Assembly (NCBI GenBank): GCA_963717255.1
Contig: CAVQVT010000014.1
Coordinates: 1-64,000, forward strand
DNA: 64,000 nucleotides
Direction of reading: 5' to 3'
Source of the DNA: CAIYQJ01 sp963717255
GTDB lineage: Bacteria; Chloroflexota; Limnocylindria; Limnocylindrales; CSP1-4
Of this stretch, positions 19,214 through 29,938 are shown piece after piece. The translations under genes and the position numbers were made by a program. Below the pieces are notes generated by a model, which had not been told where the DNA came from, did no database searches, and saw nothing but the letters and a program-made list of their open reading frames with translations. Numbering within the stretch: the stretch's first letter is position 1; each line of letters opens with the position of its first letter.

Positions 19214-20518
19214 ATGACAGACACCGCGGCCGTGGCCAGCGCCGCCACGCTGCGCGTCGGCGAGGTCGAGCTGGAGTTGCCGCTCGAGCACGCGTCGGTG
19301 GGTCACCCCGTCTTCAACGTCGGGGCGCTCCTGGCGAAGGGCGGCATCACGACGCTCGACTACGGGTTCGCGAACACGGCCGCGACGCGCAGCGCGATCA
19401 CGTACATCGACGGCGACAACGGGATCCTGCGCTACCGCGGCTACCCGATCGAGCAGCTCGCGGAGCAGTCCACCTTCCTCGAGACGGCATACCTGCTCGT
19501 CTACGGCGAGCTGCCGACGGCCGACCAGCTGGCGGCCTGGGAGTCGGCGATCACCCACCACACGCTGATCGACGAGGACTTCCGGCGCTTCTTCGAGGGC
19601 TTCCCGCGGAAGGCGCATCCGATGGGCGTGCTCGGGTCGGCGGTGATGGCGCTCTCGACCTTCTACCCCGATTCGATCGACCCATTCGACCCCGATGACG
19701 TGGAGATCAGCACGATCCGCGTGCTCGCGAAGCTCCCGACGATCGCGGCGGCCGCTCACAAGCACTCCATCGGCCAGCCGTTCGTGTACCCGGACAACGC
19801 GCTCGACTACGAGAGCAACTTCCTCCGGATGATGTTCGCGGTCCCCACGGAGCCGTATCACGTGGACCCCGAGGTCGCCGCCGCGATGCGCGTCCTCCTC
19901 ATCCTCCACGCGGACCACGAGCAGAACTGCTCCACGTCCACGGTCCGCTTCGTCGGCTCCAGCCACGCGAACCTGTACGCCTCGGTGTCGGCGGGCGTCT
20001 CCGCCCTCTGGGGCCCACTCCACGGCGGCGCCAACCAGGAGGTCCTGGAGATGCTCCGCGCGGTCCAGGCCGACGGAGGGGACGTGGGCAAGGCGGTCGC
20101 CCGGGCGAAGGACAAGGACGACCCGTTCCGCCTGATGGGCTTCGGGCACCGCGTGTACAAGAACTACGACCCGCGGGCGAAGATCATCAAGCGGGCAGCG
20201 GACACGATCCTCAACAAGGCCGGGCAGCACGACCCGCTCCTCGACATCGCCATGCAGCTCGAGGACGCCGCGCTCACAGATCCGTACTTCATCGAGAGGA
20301 AGCTCTACCCGAACGTCGACTTCTACAGCGGCCTCATCTACCACGCGCTCGGTTTCCCGGTCGAGATGTTCACTGTCCTCTTCGCGATCGGACGCGCACC
20401 CGGCTGGGTCTCCCATTGGCGCGAGATGATCCGCGACAAGGACACGAAGATCGGGCGGCCGCGGCAGCTCTACACGGGCGTCGTCGAGCGCCCGTACGTG
20501 CCGATCGACCAGCGCTGA
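19214..20518 (+). CDS. gltA: Citrate synthase
   Basis: 434 residues, condenses oxaloacetate and acetyl-CoA at entry to the TCA cycle. Family motifs are clear: YRGYPIEQLAEQSTFLETAY, catalytic-region GPLHGGANQEVLEM, FGHRVYKNYDPRA and the C-terminal RPRQLYTG. Length and N-terminal beta region match type II (hexameric) enzymes. The ATG follows a GAAGGGAG ribosome site. Monocistronic; a -10-like taggct lies at 19159-19164. Confidence 0.95.
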   Translation: MTDTAAVASAATLRVGEVELELPLEHASVGHPVFNVGALLAKGGITTLDYGFANTAATRSAITYIDGDNGILRYRGYPIEQLAEQSTFLETAYLLVYGELPTADQLAAWESAITHHTLIDEDFRRFFEGFPRKAHPMGVLGSAVMALSTFYPDSIDPFDPDDVEISTIRVLAKLPTIAAAAHKHSIGQPFVYPDNALDYESNFLRMMFAVPTEPYHVDPEVAAAMRVLLILHADHEQNCSTSTVRFVGSSHANLYASVSAGVSALWGPLHGGANQEVLEMLRAVQADGGDVGKAVARAKDKDDPFRLMGFGHRVYKNYDPRAKIIKRAADTILNKAGQHDPLLDIAMQLEDAALTDPYFIERKLYPNVDFYSGLIYHALGFPVEMFTVLFAIGRAPGWVSHWREMIRDKDTKIGRPRQLYTGVVERPYVPIDQR

Positions 20519-20525
20519 GGGCTCC

Positions 20526-20551
20526 GGACCGCGCCGGGCGGCGCGCGGTCC
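20526..20551. terminator. Bidirectional hairpin between convergent genes
   Basis: ggaccgcg and cgcggtcc form a perfect 8-bp stem around a 10-base loop, between the citrate synthase stop and the convergent protease-propeller gene. Confidence 0.5.
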
Positions 20552-20569
20552 GCCGGGCGGTCGCAACCT

Positions 20570-22357
20570 CTAGGGCGCCGGCGTCCCCGCCGGCCGCTGG
20601 CGGGCGAACGCGCCGACGATCGGGTCCGCGACGCCGAGCTCCGCGAGGTCCGACCCGTCCGGCCGAACCGTCGCGAGCGTCATCGTGCCGGCGCCCCGGT
20701 GGGCAAGGCTGAAGAGGATCGCCGATCCGTCCGGTGACCAGGCCGGCCAGAAGGCTGCGCCGTCGACGCTCTCGAGGTCCGTGAGGCACGTGAGCCCGCT
20801 GCCGTCGGGGCGGATCGCGTAGAGCTCGGATGTCGGATGCTGCGGGTCGAACGGGTCCAGCGCTCCGGCCGAGAAGACGATGAGGTCCTCGGTCGGATGC
20901 CACGCGGCGCTCCCCGCGTACATCTCCGGGTCCACGAGCCGGCGCACCGTCGGAGGTGACGAAGCCAGGTCGACGACCGCAAGCGAGGTGCCGCGGATCT
21001 CGGGCGCAGCCGCGGTCGTCCCGGCAGAGACCGTCGCATCGATCACGACGAGGCGCCGACCGTCGCCCGACCACCGCGGCAGAGCGAGGATCCGGGGCGG
21101 TCGGCTCTCGAGCACGGTCGAGACCGTTTCGCTCGCGACGTCGAGCGTCCGGAGGCTGGATCCGGCGAGCGAGTCGCCGGCGACGTCGAGGCGCCAGAAG
21201 GCGATCGACCGGCCGTCCGGCGACCAGGCAGGGCCTCCCACCTCGGTGCAGGGAGGCGCACAGTCGACGAGGCGCGTGACGTCGGTCCCGTCCCAGTCGG
21301 CGGCCCACAGGTCCCTGGTGCCGTCGGCGTCGACGCCGATGAATGCGTAGCGCTCCCCGTCGGGAGACCAGTCGACCTCGCCGGACACCTCCTCCGGACC
21401 GCCGGCCAGCGCGGGCTCGACCTCGTCGGTGCCCGGCCGGAGGCGCCAGAGCTGTCGCTCGTCGTACCGGAAGAAGAGGACCCACGGGACGGCCGCGTCA
21501 GGGGCACGGGTCGGCGCCGGGGAACCCGGCGCCATCGACGACGCGGCCCCCGACGGCGGCGCCAGGTCGCAGTCGGGCGTCGTGCAGAGCTCGAGCCCGA
21601 GCGCGGCGAACCCCTCCGCGAGCGGCGTGAACGCCATCCGCCCGCCGAGGCTGCGGCTCACGATCCCTGCCGGCTTCCCGTCCACGAACACTGGCCCACC
21701 CGAGTCGCCGACGCGGGCCCGGGTGTCCGTGAGGACGAGGCACGGGAAGTGGTCGCCGTCACCATCCACCAGGTGCGGCGCCACGTCCAGGACGGTCCCG
21801 CGCCGGTAGCCGAGCACGCCGGTCGCCTCCATCGGGTCGCCGGGCTCGATGTCCGCGCACGCGAGCGGCCGCGTGCCCGCGAGGCTCCGGATCCCCGATC
21901 GGCCCATCCGGACCGTGTCCAGCAGGCCCCAGGGGATCCGGTCCGGTGCCAGGACGACATAGGTCATGTCCGAGGCGAGGCACCGGCGGTCCGGCGCATC
22001 GCACGGGTCGATCAGCGCGAGCGGTCCCCAGGTGCCGAGGTGCCGGCCGCGTGCGTCGGTGACCGCGGCGCCCTCCACGCCGTGGCAGTGGGCCACGGCC
22101 ACGAGGACGACCTTGTCCCCGTGGCGCGCGTAGACGTTCCCGAAGCACGGGTACGCGATCTGGTGTCCGGCCATGATCGCGTCGTCCGCGTACCCGGCCG
22201 ACATGGGCGGGAGGAAGCGCAGGAGGACGATCGCGAGGAGGCAGGCGAGGGCGGCCACCAGCGTCCACGTGAGCGTCCGCACGACCTCCCGGCGCTCCGA
22301 CGGAGCCGGGCCCGCCGGGTCCGCGCAGGGCGGCTCGGAGGACCTGCGTGCGTCCAT
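20570..22357 (-). CDS. Membrane-anchored trypsin-like protease fused to a TolB-type propeller
   Basis: 595 residues. One membrane segment (about 28-48) is followed by a chymotrypsin-fold domain with VAHCHG (possible catalytic His), SDMTYVVL (possible Asp) and GDSGGPVFVDG (nucleophile Ser, near residue 220). From about residue 290 come repeated PD40/TolB blades (SPDGERYAFIG, AWSPDGRSIAFWR, AWSPDGSAILFSL). I do not know a named family with this exact order. It follows the TetR gene by 9 bp and is probably co-transcribed. Substrate unknown; extracellular placement is predicted. Confidence 0.75.
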   Translation of the reverse strand: MDARRSSEPPCADPAGPAPSERREVVRTLTWTLVAALACLLAIVLLRFLPPMSAGYADDAIMAGHQIAYPCFGNVYARHGDKVVLVAVAHCHGVEGAAVTDARGRHLGTWGPLALIDPCDAPDRRCLASDMTYVVLAPDRIPWGLLDTVRMGRSGIRSLAGTRPLACADIEPGDPMEATGVLGYRRGTVLDVAPHLVDGDGDHFPCLVLTDTRARVGDSGGPVFVDGKPAGIVSRSLGGRMAFTPLAEGFAALGLELCTTPDCDLAPPSGAASSMAPGSPAPTRAPDAAVPWVLFFRYDERQLWRLRPGTDEVEPALAGGPEEVSGEVDWSPDGERYAFIGVDADGTRDLWAADWDGTDVTRLVDCAPPCTEVGGPAWSPDGRSIAFWRLDVAGDSLAGSSLRTLDVASETVSTVLESRPPRILALPRWSGDGRRLVVIDATVSAGTTAAAPEIRGTSLAVVDLASSPPTVRRLVDPEMYAGSAAWHPTEDLIVFSAGALDPFDPQHPTSELYAIRPDGSGLTCLTDLESVDGAAFWPAWSPDGSAILFSLAHRGAGTMTLATVRPDGSDLAELGVADPIVGAFARQRPAGTPAP

Positions 22358-22366
22358 CGCGGCCGT

Positions 22367-23038
22367 TCAGCCGGCCCCGGCCGGCCGCGACGCGCCGAGG
22401 ATCAGCGCGGGGAGGACCGCCCGCGCCATCGCATCCGGGTCGTCCCCTCCCGAGAGCAGCGTCCGCCGGATGCTGCGCTCGACGATGGCGACCGCGGCGT
22501 CCGCGACGTCGGTCGCGTCCGCCGTGAGCTCGCGGCCGAGCTGGGCGATCCCGTGCTCGATGAACTGCACGATCCGCGCCCGGAACCGGTCGTCCGCCTC
22601 GAGGAACGGGCGCGACGAGGACGGCTGGCGCACGGCATGGATCTCCATCTCCGTCTGGACGAGCGAGAGGAACCGGTCGCCGGGGACCGACGCGAGGATC
22701 CGCTCCACGATCCCGCCGAGGACCCCGGCCGGGTCCGCGGCCACTCCGGCCGCCTCGGCCAGCGCCCCCGGCTCGTCACCGAAGAGGTCCAGGTTCGCGT
22801 CGAGGTAGGCGAGGAGACGCGCGTGCTCGCGCTCGATCAGCGCCTGGAGCACGTCCTCCTTGTCCGCGAAGTTCGAGTAGAAGGCGCCGCGCGTGAACCC
22901 CGCCTGCTCGCAGATCTCCTCGACGGTGCCGCCGAAGACGCCTCGCTCCGCGAAGACGACCAGCGCGGCGTCCAGCACGCGCTCGCGGGTCGCGTCACGA
23001 CGCGCCGAGCGGATCGGCTCCCTCGCCTCCACGCTCAC
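22367..23038 (-). CDS. TetR-family repressor, divergent from the MMPL-Pip exporter
   Basis: 223 residues from GTG 23038 (ribosome site GGGGGATGG). An upstream in-frame extension would read through the operator and is unlikely. The N-terminal HTH is clear (RVLDAALVVFAERGVFGGTV then CEQAGFTRGAFYSNFADKED). The C-terminal ligand domain is not assignable to a specific ligand. It lies divergent from the giant exporter across a palindromic operator, the classic layout for a repressor of efflux. Confidence 0.9.
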   Translation of the reverse strand: MSVEAREPIRSARRDATRERVLDAALVVFAERGVFGGTVEEICEQAGFTRGAFYSNFADKEDVLQALIEREHARLLAYLDANLDLFGDEPGALAEAAGVAADPAGVLGGIVERILASVPGDRFLSLVQTEMEIHAVRQPSSSRPFLEADDRFRARIVQFIEHGIAQLGRELTADATDVADAAVAIVERSIRRTLLSGGDDPDAMARAVLPALILGASRPAGAG

Positions 23039-23071
23039 GTCCCATCCCCCAAATGGATACACGGTCGTACT

Positions 23072-23106
23072 CGATACGTTGACGTATCGGATACGCCTCC
23101 GTATCG
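23072..23106. promoter_or_regulatory. Double palindromic TetR operator
   Basis: Two adjacent inverted repeats with the same half-site and spacing: CGATACG-TTGA-CGTATCG at 23072-23089 and GATACG-CCTC-CGTATC at 23090-23105. They lie between the divergent TetR and MMPL genes, about 80 bp before the MMPL ATG, and match the size of TetR operators. Confidence 0.75.
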
Positions 23107-23186
23107 TAGTGGGTGCCCCAGCACGGCGCAACCCTCTCGACAGACGCGGGCCGAGGTCGTCCCCCGATCGGCCACGGAGGCAGGCG

Positions 23187-26100
23187 ATGTTCGAACGACT
23201 CGGTGTCCAGGCATTCAGGCTCCGGTATCCTCATCGTCGTCGTCTGGGTCGTCCTCGCCGTGCTGTCCGTCCAATTCGCGCCGTCTCTCGCCACCAGCGG
23301 CGCTGCGGACCAGGCCGGGTTCCTCCCTGCGTCCGCGCCGTCCGTGCAGGCCACCGCCGCCATCGAGAAGGCGTTCCCGGGATCGTCGGCTTCGAGCTCA
23401 GCCGTGCTCACGTTCTCCCGCGAGAGCGGGCTGACCGGCGCGGACCGCGTCTACATCGCCGGCGTCGCCGCGTGGATGTCGAGCGCCGACGCGCCGCAGG
23501 AGGTCCGCGACGCCGTGAAGAGCGTCGACTCCGCCACGTCCCGCCCCGAGCTCGCCTCGATGCTTCGGAGCTCCGACGGGATCCTCGAGTTGCTGACGGT
23601 GAACCTCAGCATCGGGTCCGCCGGCGAAGCGGCCGACACGGTCGTCACCCAGCTGCGCGACCATATGGCGGCGACGACCCCCGCTGGCCTCGAGACGCAC
23701 GTCACGGGCGCCGCTGGCATCACCACCGACTACATCCGGGCGATCGAGTCCGGCACGGACAGCACGACGATCGTGACGATCATCCTCGTCGTCATCATCC
23801 TGCTGCTCATCTACCGCGCGCCCCTCGCCGCGCTCGTGCCGCTGCTGACCATCGGTGCGGCGTTCGTGGTCGCCCGCGGCGTCCTGGGCACGCTCGCCGC
23901 CGCGGGCTGGCAGATCTCGTCGCTCCTCGACACGTTCGTCGTCGTGCTGGTCTTCGGCGTCGGCACCGACTACGCCATCTTCCTGATCTCCCGCTATCGC
24001 GAGGAGGTCCGCCACGAGGGCTGGCACGAGGCGGTCCGCGACACCGTCAAGCGGATCGGCGCGGTGATCAGCGCGAGCGCGGCCACGGTCATCGTCGGCC
24101 TCGCCGCGATGGCGTTCGCCGACTTCGAGATGATCCGGACGATCGGTCCTGCGCTCGGCGTTGCGGTGTTCATCACGCTCCTCGCGGGGCTTACCCTCAC
24201 GCCGGCGCTCCTGGGGATCTTCGGCCACTACCTCTTCTGGCCGCTCCACATGCGGACCGCCGGCGACGGCGAGCCGGACGGCTTCTTCGCGCGCCTGGCG
24301 TCGGGCGTGTCGCGCCATCCGGGCGTGGTCACCGTCGCGCTGACGGTGGTGCTGGCCATCCCGATCCTCTACGTGCCCCAGGCGAAGACCAACTTCGACA
24401 CGCTCGCAGAGCTGCCGGAGTCGTCGGACGCCCGGGCGGGCTACGACATCGTCGCCGCGCACCTCGGCAAGGGACGCATCACCCAGTCCACGGCGCTCAT
24501 CGACGCGCCCGGATCCGGGGACATGCTCGCGCCGGCGTCGCTCGCACGCCTGCGCGACACGGTCGCCGCGCTCGAGGCGACGCCCGGGGTGGACACGGTG
24601 ACGAGCCTCGTCACGCCGAACGGCGACGGGATCGTCCCCGACGGGCTCCGGCCATCCCTGCAGCTCGGCACGATCGCCGACGAGCTCGACGCGAAGGACG
24701 GCGGCACGTCGGCCGACACGTCGGCACTCCTCGACGCGGAGGTCGCGGACGGGCTCACCTCGGCCCTCGACTACGTGAGCGCCCTGGGCGTGGCCTTCCC
24801 GGACGTCGCCGGCCGCTCCGAGTATCGTGCCGCGACGCGCGCGGTCGAGGATGCGCAGGCGGTCGTCGAGAACGTGCGCGAGCAGAGCCGGCTCTCGACC
24901 CAGCTGCGCACGCTCGCCGCCATGCTCACGTCCACGAGCGCCCTCGCGAGCTCGGGCGGCGACGCCGACACCGGCCTGATCGCCCGGTACCTCGACGAGC
25001 TCGCGGCCGCCTACACCGAGGTCCGAAGCCTGCCCGCGTACGCGGATGCGAAGGCTGCCGCGGCGGACATCGCGAAGGAGCCCACGATCGACGCGGCCGT
25101 CGCAGCGTCGAACGCGCTCCGGTCGCTCGCGACGCACTTCGACGCGCGGCCGGAGGCCACGCTCGCCCCGGAGAGCCTCGCCGGGACGGACGCCGCCAAG
25201 GAGGCGCGGCGGAAGGCCGAGGCCACGTTCGCGGCGCTGCCCGTCGCCTTCCGCGACCTCGCGACCGTCTTCGCCGGCCGGTCGGACGACCTCTTCGTCC
25301 CGGTCGGGATCGGCGGCGACCGGGCCGCGGACATCCAGAAGGCGACCGACGCGTTCGTCTCGCGGGACCGCTCCGCGACCCGCTTCTACGTCACGACGAC
25401 CGACGACCCGTACTCGATCGACGCGTTCGCCGCGGTCCGCGCTGCACAGGACGTGCTCGCGGCCGCCGCGCCGGCGTTCGGCCAGGGGACGGTCAGCCAC
25501 CTCGGCGGCTCGACCACCCAGCTGGCGGACGTCCAGGACGTCCTCTCCACCGATTTCGTGCGCGTCGGGATCATCACGGTCCTGGGCATCCTCGTCGTTC
25601 TGATCGTCCTGCTCCGCGCGCTCGTGGCGCCGCTCTACCTCGTCGCGACCGTCCTCCTCTCGTACGGGTGTGCCCTCGGCCTCTCCGGGTTCCTGTTCCA
25701 GGAGGTCCTGGGGCAGCCCGGGATCAGCTTCTACCTCCCGCTCATCGTCTTCGTCCTCCTGGTCGCACTGGGGGCCGACTACAACATCTTCCTCATGAGC
25801 CGCGTCCGCGAGGAGAGCGTGGCCCGACCGATCCGCGACGGCATCCGGGTCGCGTCCGGCAAGACCGGCGCCGTCATCACGTCCGCCGGTCTCATCCTCG
25901 CGGGGACCTTCGGCTCGATGGCGACGGCGCCGCTCGTCGTCTTGTTCCAGGTGGGCGTCGCGGTGGCGATCGGCGTCCTCATCGACACCTTCCTCGTCCG
26001 TTCGATCCTCGTCCCGGCGATCACGACGCTCGTCGGCGACCGTGCCTGGTGGCCGTCCGGGCTCCGCTTCGGGGAGCGCGGGATCGTGCCGGTCCCCGTC

Positions 26101-29100
26101 GCGGCCGCGCGGGACGGCGGGGTCGCGACGTCGGCCGCGCAGGGCCGTCGCTCCCGCCGGCGCCTCGCGGTCGCCCTCGTGCTCGCCGCGCTCGTGCCGG
26201 TGACGTTCGCCGGCCTCGTCGTCTGGTCGCAGTCGCAGGGCGGCACGTCCTCGACGCCGGCCGCGGTGGTGGTCCTCGACGAGGGGGCGACCGTCTCCCG
26301 CGCCGACGGGACGACCGCGTCGCTCGCGCTGGGTGCGGACCTCGCGGCGCAGCTCGTCGCCGGCGACGTCACGGACGCGTTCCGGTGGGAGACCGTCGGA
26401 GCGGCGGAGGCGGCCGACGGGCTCGCGGCGGGCCGGTACGGCGCCGTCCTCACGATCCCGGCCGACTTCTCCCGTCGGGTCGCGGCGATCCGCGCCGACG
26501 CGACGGGCGGCCAGCCTGCGGCGGGCCTCGACCTGGCGATGGGGCCGGGCGAGGGCACCGGCGCGACGGAGATCGCCCGCGAGGTGCGGGCGGCGATCAC
26601 CGCGACCGCGGCGCGGGACGCCGCGGCGTCGTACGTGGAGGACGTGCTCCTCGCGGTCACCGCGGCCGACCGCACGATCGCCACGGCGTCCACGGACGCG
26701 CGATCGCTCGCCGATCGGACGTCGGCCCTCGCCGACGACGCCTCGGGGATCCGGACGGTGAGCGGCGAGCTGGTGGTCGGGCTGGACGAGCTCGCGAACG
26801 GCGCGACCTCGGCCGTCGACGGCGTCACCGAGCTGGTGGACGGGACGAGCGCGCTGGCGTCGGGGACGGCGCTCGTGGCCGACGGCGCGACGGCCGTGGC
26901 GGCCGGCGCGAAGGACGCGTCGACCGGCGCAGCGGAGCTGTCCTCCGGGGCGGATTCGCTCTCGGAGGGGCTCCAGACGCTCGACGAGCAGACCGCCGCG
27001 CTTCCGGGCCAGACGGCGACGCTCGCCTCGGGCGCGACCGACGTGGCGTCGGGCGCGACCCAGGCGGCCGCCGGCGCGAACGACCTGGCGACGGGGCTCG
27101 GGACGCTGCAGACGCAGACGTCCGGTCTCCCGGACCAGACGCAGCAGCTCGCCGACGGTGCTGCGCAGCTGTCGACCGGGACGACGAAGGCGGCGGCGGG
27201 GGCGACCGAGCTCGCGACGGGCCTCGGGACGATGCAGACGCAGACGACGGGGCTCGGGGCGCAGACGGCGGCGCTCGCGACAGGTGCCGCGCAGCTCTCG
27301 GGCGGGACGACGCAGGCGGCCTCGGGTGCCGCGGATCTCGCGACGGGCCTGGGGACGCTGCAGGCCCAGACGACGGGGCTGGGCGCGCAGGCCCAGGCGC
27401 TCGCGTCCGGCGCATCCGTCCTCGCGACCGGCGCCGCGGGCGTGTCGGGCGGGGCCACGCAGACGGCCGCCGGCGCGGCGACGCTCGCGCAGGGCGCCGA
27501 CACCCTCTCCGCGTCTGTCGCCGGCTACACGGCCGCGATCGCGGGGCTGTCGGCCTCGTGCATCGCCCAGGGCGGCGGCCTGGTCGTGTGCGGCCAGCTC
27601 GCCGCGATCGCCGGGCAGGGTCCGGCCCTCGCCACGGGAGCGAGCGACCTCGCGACGGGGACGCACGGCGTCGCCGACGGCACCGCGCAGGTGGCGGCGG
27701 GCGCCACGGGCGTCAGCCAGGGAGCGAGCGACCTCGCGACGGGCACGGCGACGTTCGCCGCCGGCGCGCCGCAGCTCGAGGCGGGGATCGCACAGTCGGC
27801 GACCGGCGCGAAGGCGCTCGCGGACGCGCTGACGGCCCTCGCGGCGGGCGCGTCGCAGCTGGCCGACGGCACGGCGAAGCTCGCGGCCGGCATGCCGCAG
27901 CTGGAGGCCGGGATCGCCCAGGCGGCGACCGGCGCGAAGGCGCTCGCGGACGCGCTGACGGCCCTGGCGGCGGGCGCGTCGCAGCTGACGGACGGCACGG
28001 CGAAGCTCGCGGAGGGCACGCCGCAGCTCGCCTCGGGGATCGCGCAGTCGTCCGACGGAGCGGCCCAGCTCGCCACCGGCACGCAGCAGGTCGCCGACGG
28101 TGCGACCCAGCTCGCCACGGGCACGCAGCAGCTGGCCGACGGGATGGTCCCCCTCGCCTCGGGGGTCGCGAGCGCCGCGTCCGGCGCATCCGACCTCGCG
28201 GTCGGCGCCTCCCAGCTCGCCGGCAGGCGTCGCGGACCTCGCGACGGGGTCCACGAAGGTCGCGGCCGGCGCCGAGAAGACGGCGTCGGGCGCGGAGACA
28301 CTGGCCGACGGCACGGCCACGGCAGCGTCGAGCTTCGACCAGCTGACGGACGCGATGAGCCGGCTCGTCGGCGGCGCGCGCGTCGTCGAATCGCGGTCCG
28401 GCCTGCTCGCCGACGACGGCAGTGCCGTGTCGGCGGACGCGGCTCGGGCCGCGAACGGCCTCGGCGGGGTGGGCGGCCCGGCCGCGCCCGTGACGGATGC
28501 GACGAGGGCGGCGGTCGCACGACGGGCCGCGGATCCGGTCGCCGTGCAGGCGTCCGGGACCGTCGGCACGGGCGGGATGGAGACCGGGATCGCGCCGTAC
28601 GTGATGGCCCTCGCCCTCTGGCTCGGCGCGCTCGTGGCGTTCCTCGTCCTGCCGGCCGGCCGGCGCGGACGGGGGCGCCGGTGGTGGGTCGGCCCGGTCG
28701 CGGCGTTCGCCGCCGCCGCCGGCCTGGGGACCGTCGGCGCGGTGCTGATGATCGCCGGCCTGAACCTCGGCGTCGGAATGGACGTCGCCCGGCTGCCGGC
28801 TCTCATCGCGGTCGCGGCGCTGGCGGCCGCCGCGTTCGCGGCGATCATCCAGGCGCTCGTGATCGCGTTCGGCGACCGTGGCTGGCTCGTCGGGCTGCTC
28901 TTCGCCGGCGTCCAGGCGGCCGCGTGCGGGTCCCCGTACCTGGTCGACTCGCTCCCGGCCCCGCTCGCGTTCATCCGTCCGCTCATGCCGGTGACGTGGG
29001 CCGCGGACGCCTTCCGCGCGTGCATCGACGGCACGACGGCCGGCCTCGCGGCCGGCGTGCTGCTCCTCGGGGGCTCGCTCGTGATCGCGCTGCTGGTGAC

Positions 29101-29158
29101 GCTCGCGGTGGCGTTCGGGACCGATCGACCGACGGCCACGGCACCCGCCCCGGCGTAG
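23187..29158 (+). CDS. Giant MMPL (RND) exporter fused to a YhgE/Pip domain (two frameshifts)
   Basis: About 1,990 residues once two single-base shifts are corrected (near 23230 and 28225). ATG 23187 (MFERLGVQAFR) follows a GGAGG site. Residues 1-960 are an MMPL transporter with 12 membrane spans in two blocks (GVGTDYAIFLISRYREE; ALGADYNIFLMSRVREE carry the proton-relay Asp-Tyr). A YhgE/Pip-like unit then begins (VVVLDEGATVSRADG, GRYGAVLTIPADFS). A roughly 470-residue Ala/Gly/Thr repeat region follows, then a six-span ABC-2-like membrane domain ending in APYVMALALWLGALVAF and onward. Probably exports lipids or hydrophobic drugs, controlled by the divergent TetR. Confidence 0.82.
26800..28225 (+). 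repeat. Degenerate in-frame repeats encoding the Pip-type stalk
   Basis: Within the exporter gene, units of 21-33 bp and longer blocks of about 130 bp recur, encoding variants of ATGASDLATG, LADGTAKLAAG and LATGLGTLQTQT. The two copies of a 43-residue block at about 27760-27890 and 27890-28020 are nearly identical. Such pentad/heptad-like repeats in YhgE/Pip proteins are predicted to form a long extracytoplasmic rod. Confidence 0.75.
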
Positions 29159-29216
29159 GGGGAGCGCCGGAGCTGGGCGACGGGTCCGGACCCGCCACAG
29201 CCCTGACGTGGAGGCG

Positions 29217-29465
29217 TCAGTAGAGCGACGGGATGAGTCGGCGCGTGCGCTGGCGGTAGGCCGCGTAGCCGGCGAAGCGCTCGTCGAGCCACGCCTCCTC
29301 GCGGCGGGACTTGAGATCGAAGAACACGAGGAGCGCGACGGCGCCCGCCAGGGCGGCCGGCGAGGCCATGGCGAGGCCCCAGCCAAGGGCCGCGATCACG
29401 AAGCCGCCGTACATCGGGTGCCGGACGAGCCCGAAGGCGCCGACCGAGGTCCGGCAGGTGAACAC
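29217..29465 (-). pseudogene. C-terminal fragment of an isoprenylcysteine methyltransferase-like protein
   Basis: 82 residues with the ICMT/PEMT C-terminal signature GLVRHPMYGGFVIAALGWGL and LDERFAGYAAYRQRTRRLIP. Relatives have about 150-200 residues with N-terminal membrane segments that are missing here; the sequence upstream of 29465 does not restore them in any obvious frame. It is therefore a truncated gene, or a frameshifted one with a poorly conserved N-terminus. Confidence 0.6.
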
Positions 29466-29506
29466 GGAGGGTGGTGAGGGAACGCCCGCTCGTCGAGATC
29501 ATCGCC

Positions 29507-29842
29507 CTACCTCCCCCGCCCGACCTGCCCGGCGATGATCGCAAGGCCGACGAGGATGAGCAGGAGCGCGAACACCGGAACGTCGAGGCCGGCCATGACG
29601 CCCAGGCCCGCCAGGACCGCGCCGATCCCGAGGATCACCCCGAACCGCTCCGGCGCGAGCCCGAGGTAGACGCGCGTCGCGTTGAGACCGAGCAGCAGGA
29701 CGCCGAACCCGGCCAGCCAGGTCCCGTCGGGGAGGCCGGGGATGAGGGCGAGCGCCCCCGTCATGAGGAACAGGAGTCCCCAACCGATCGCGTCGATCCG
29801 GCCGGGGATGTCACGTCGTGCCATGTCTGTTGCCGTTCCCAT
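29507..29842 (-). CDS. Small four-span membrane protein, unknown function
   Basis: 111 residues, strongly hydrophobic (IGWGLLFLMTGALALIPGL, GVLLLGLNATRVYLGL, VILGIGAVLAGLGVMAGL, FALLLILVGLAIIAG). MARRDIPGRIDAIGWG at 29824 could be the true start. It is divergent from the TetR gene at 30029 with a perfect palindrome between them, so it and possibly the methyltransferase fragment are likely targets of that repressor. Confidence 0.65.
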   Translation of the reverse strand: MGTATDMARRDIPGRIDAIGWGLLFLMTGALALIPGLPDGTWLAGFGVLLLGLNATRVYLGLAPERFGVILGIGAVLAGLGVMAGLDVPVFALLLILVGLAIIAGQVGRGR

Positions 29843-29916
29843 CGGTCTGTCTCCCGTGGCTGAGCCACGCCTCCTGGTGTGTCGGGCCTCGCCCGTCTCG
29901 CGATGTCCGGATACTA

Positions 29917-29938
29917 GTAGAACGAGCGCTCGTTCTAC
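29917..29938. promoter_or_regulatory. Perfect palindromic TetR operator
   Basis: A 22-bp perfect palindrome with half-site GTAGAACGAGC, between the divergent small membrane protein and TetR genes. A related half (gaacgttctac) recurs at 29995-30005, just before the TetR ATG, suggesting a second, weaker site. Confidence 0.75.

Noticed and set aside
23140..23186. MMPL start upstream of 23187
   Set aside because: An earlier start would read through the operator region; ATG 23187 has a ribosome site and encodes the usual short MMPL leader.
26800..28225. DNA-level satellite or minisatellite
   Set aside because: The repeats keep one reading frame and encode Pip-type protein repeats, so they are explained by the exporter gene.
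22893..29544. Very long open frames of 1,800-2,000 codons overlapping the MMPL gene in other frames
   Set aside because: Their Arg/Pro/Ala-rich composition is the expected shadow of a high-GC gene; only the MMPL-Pip frame shows domains.
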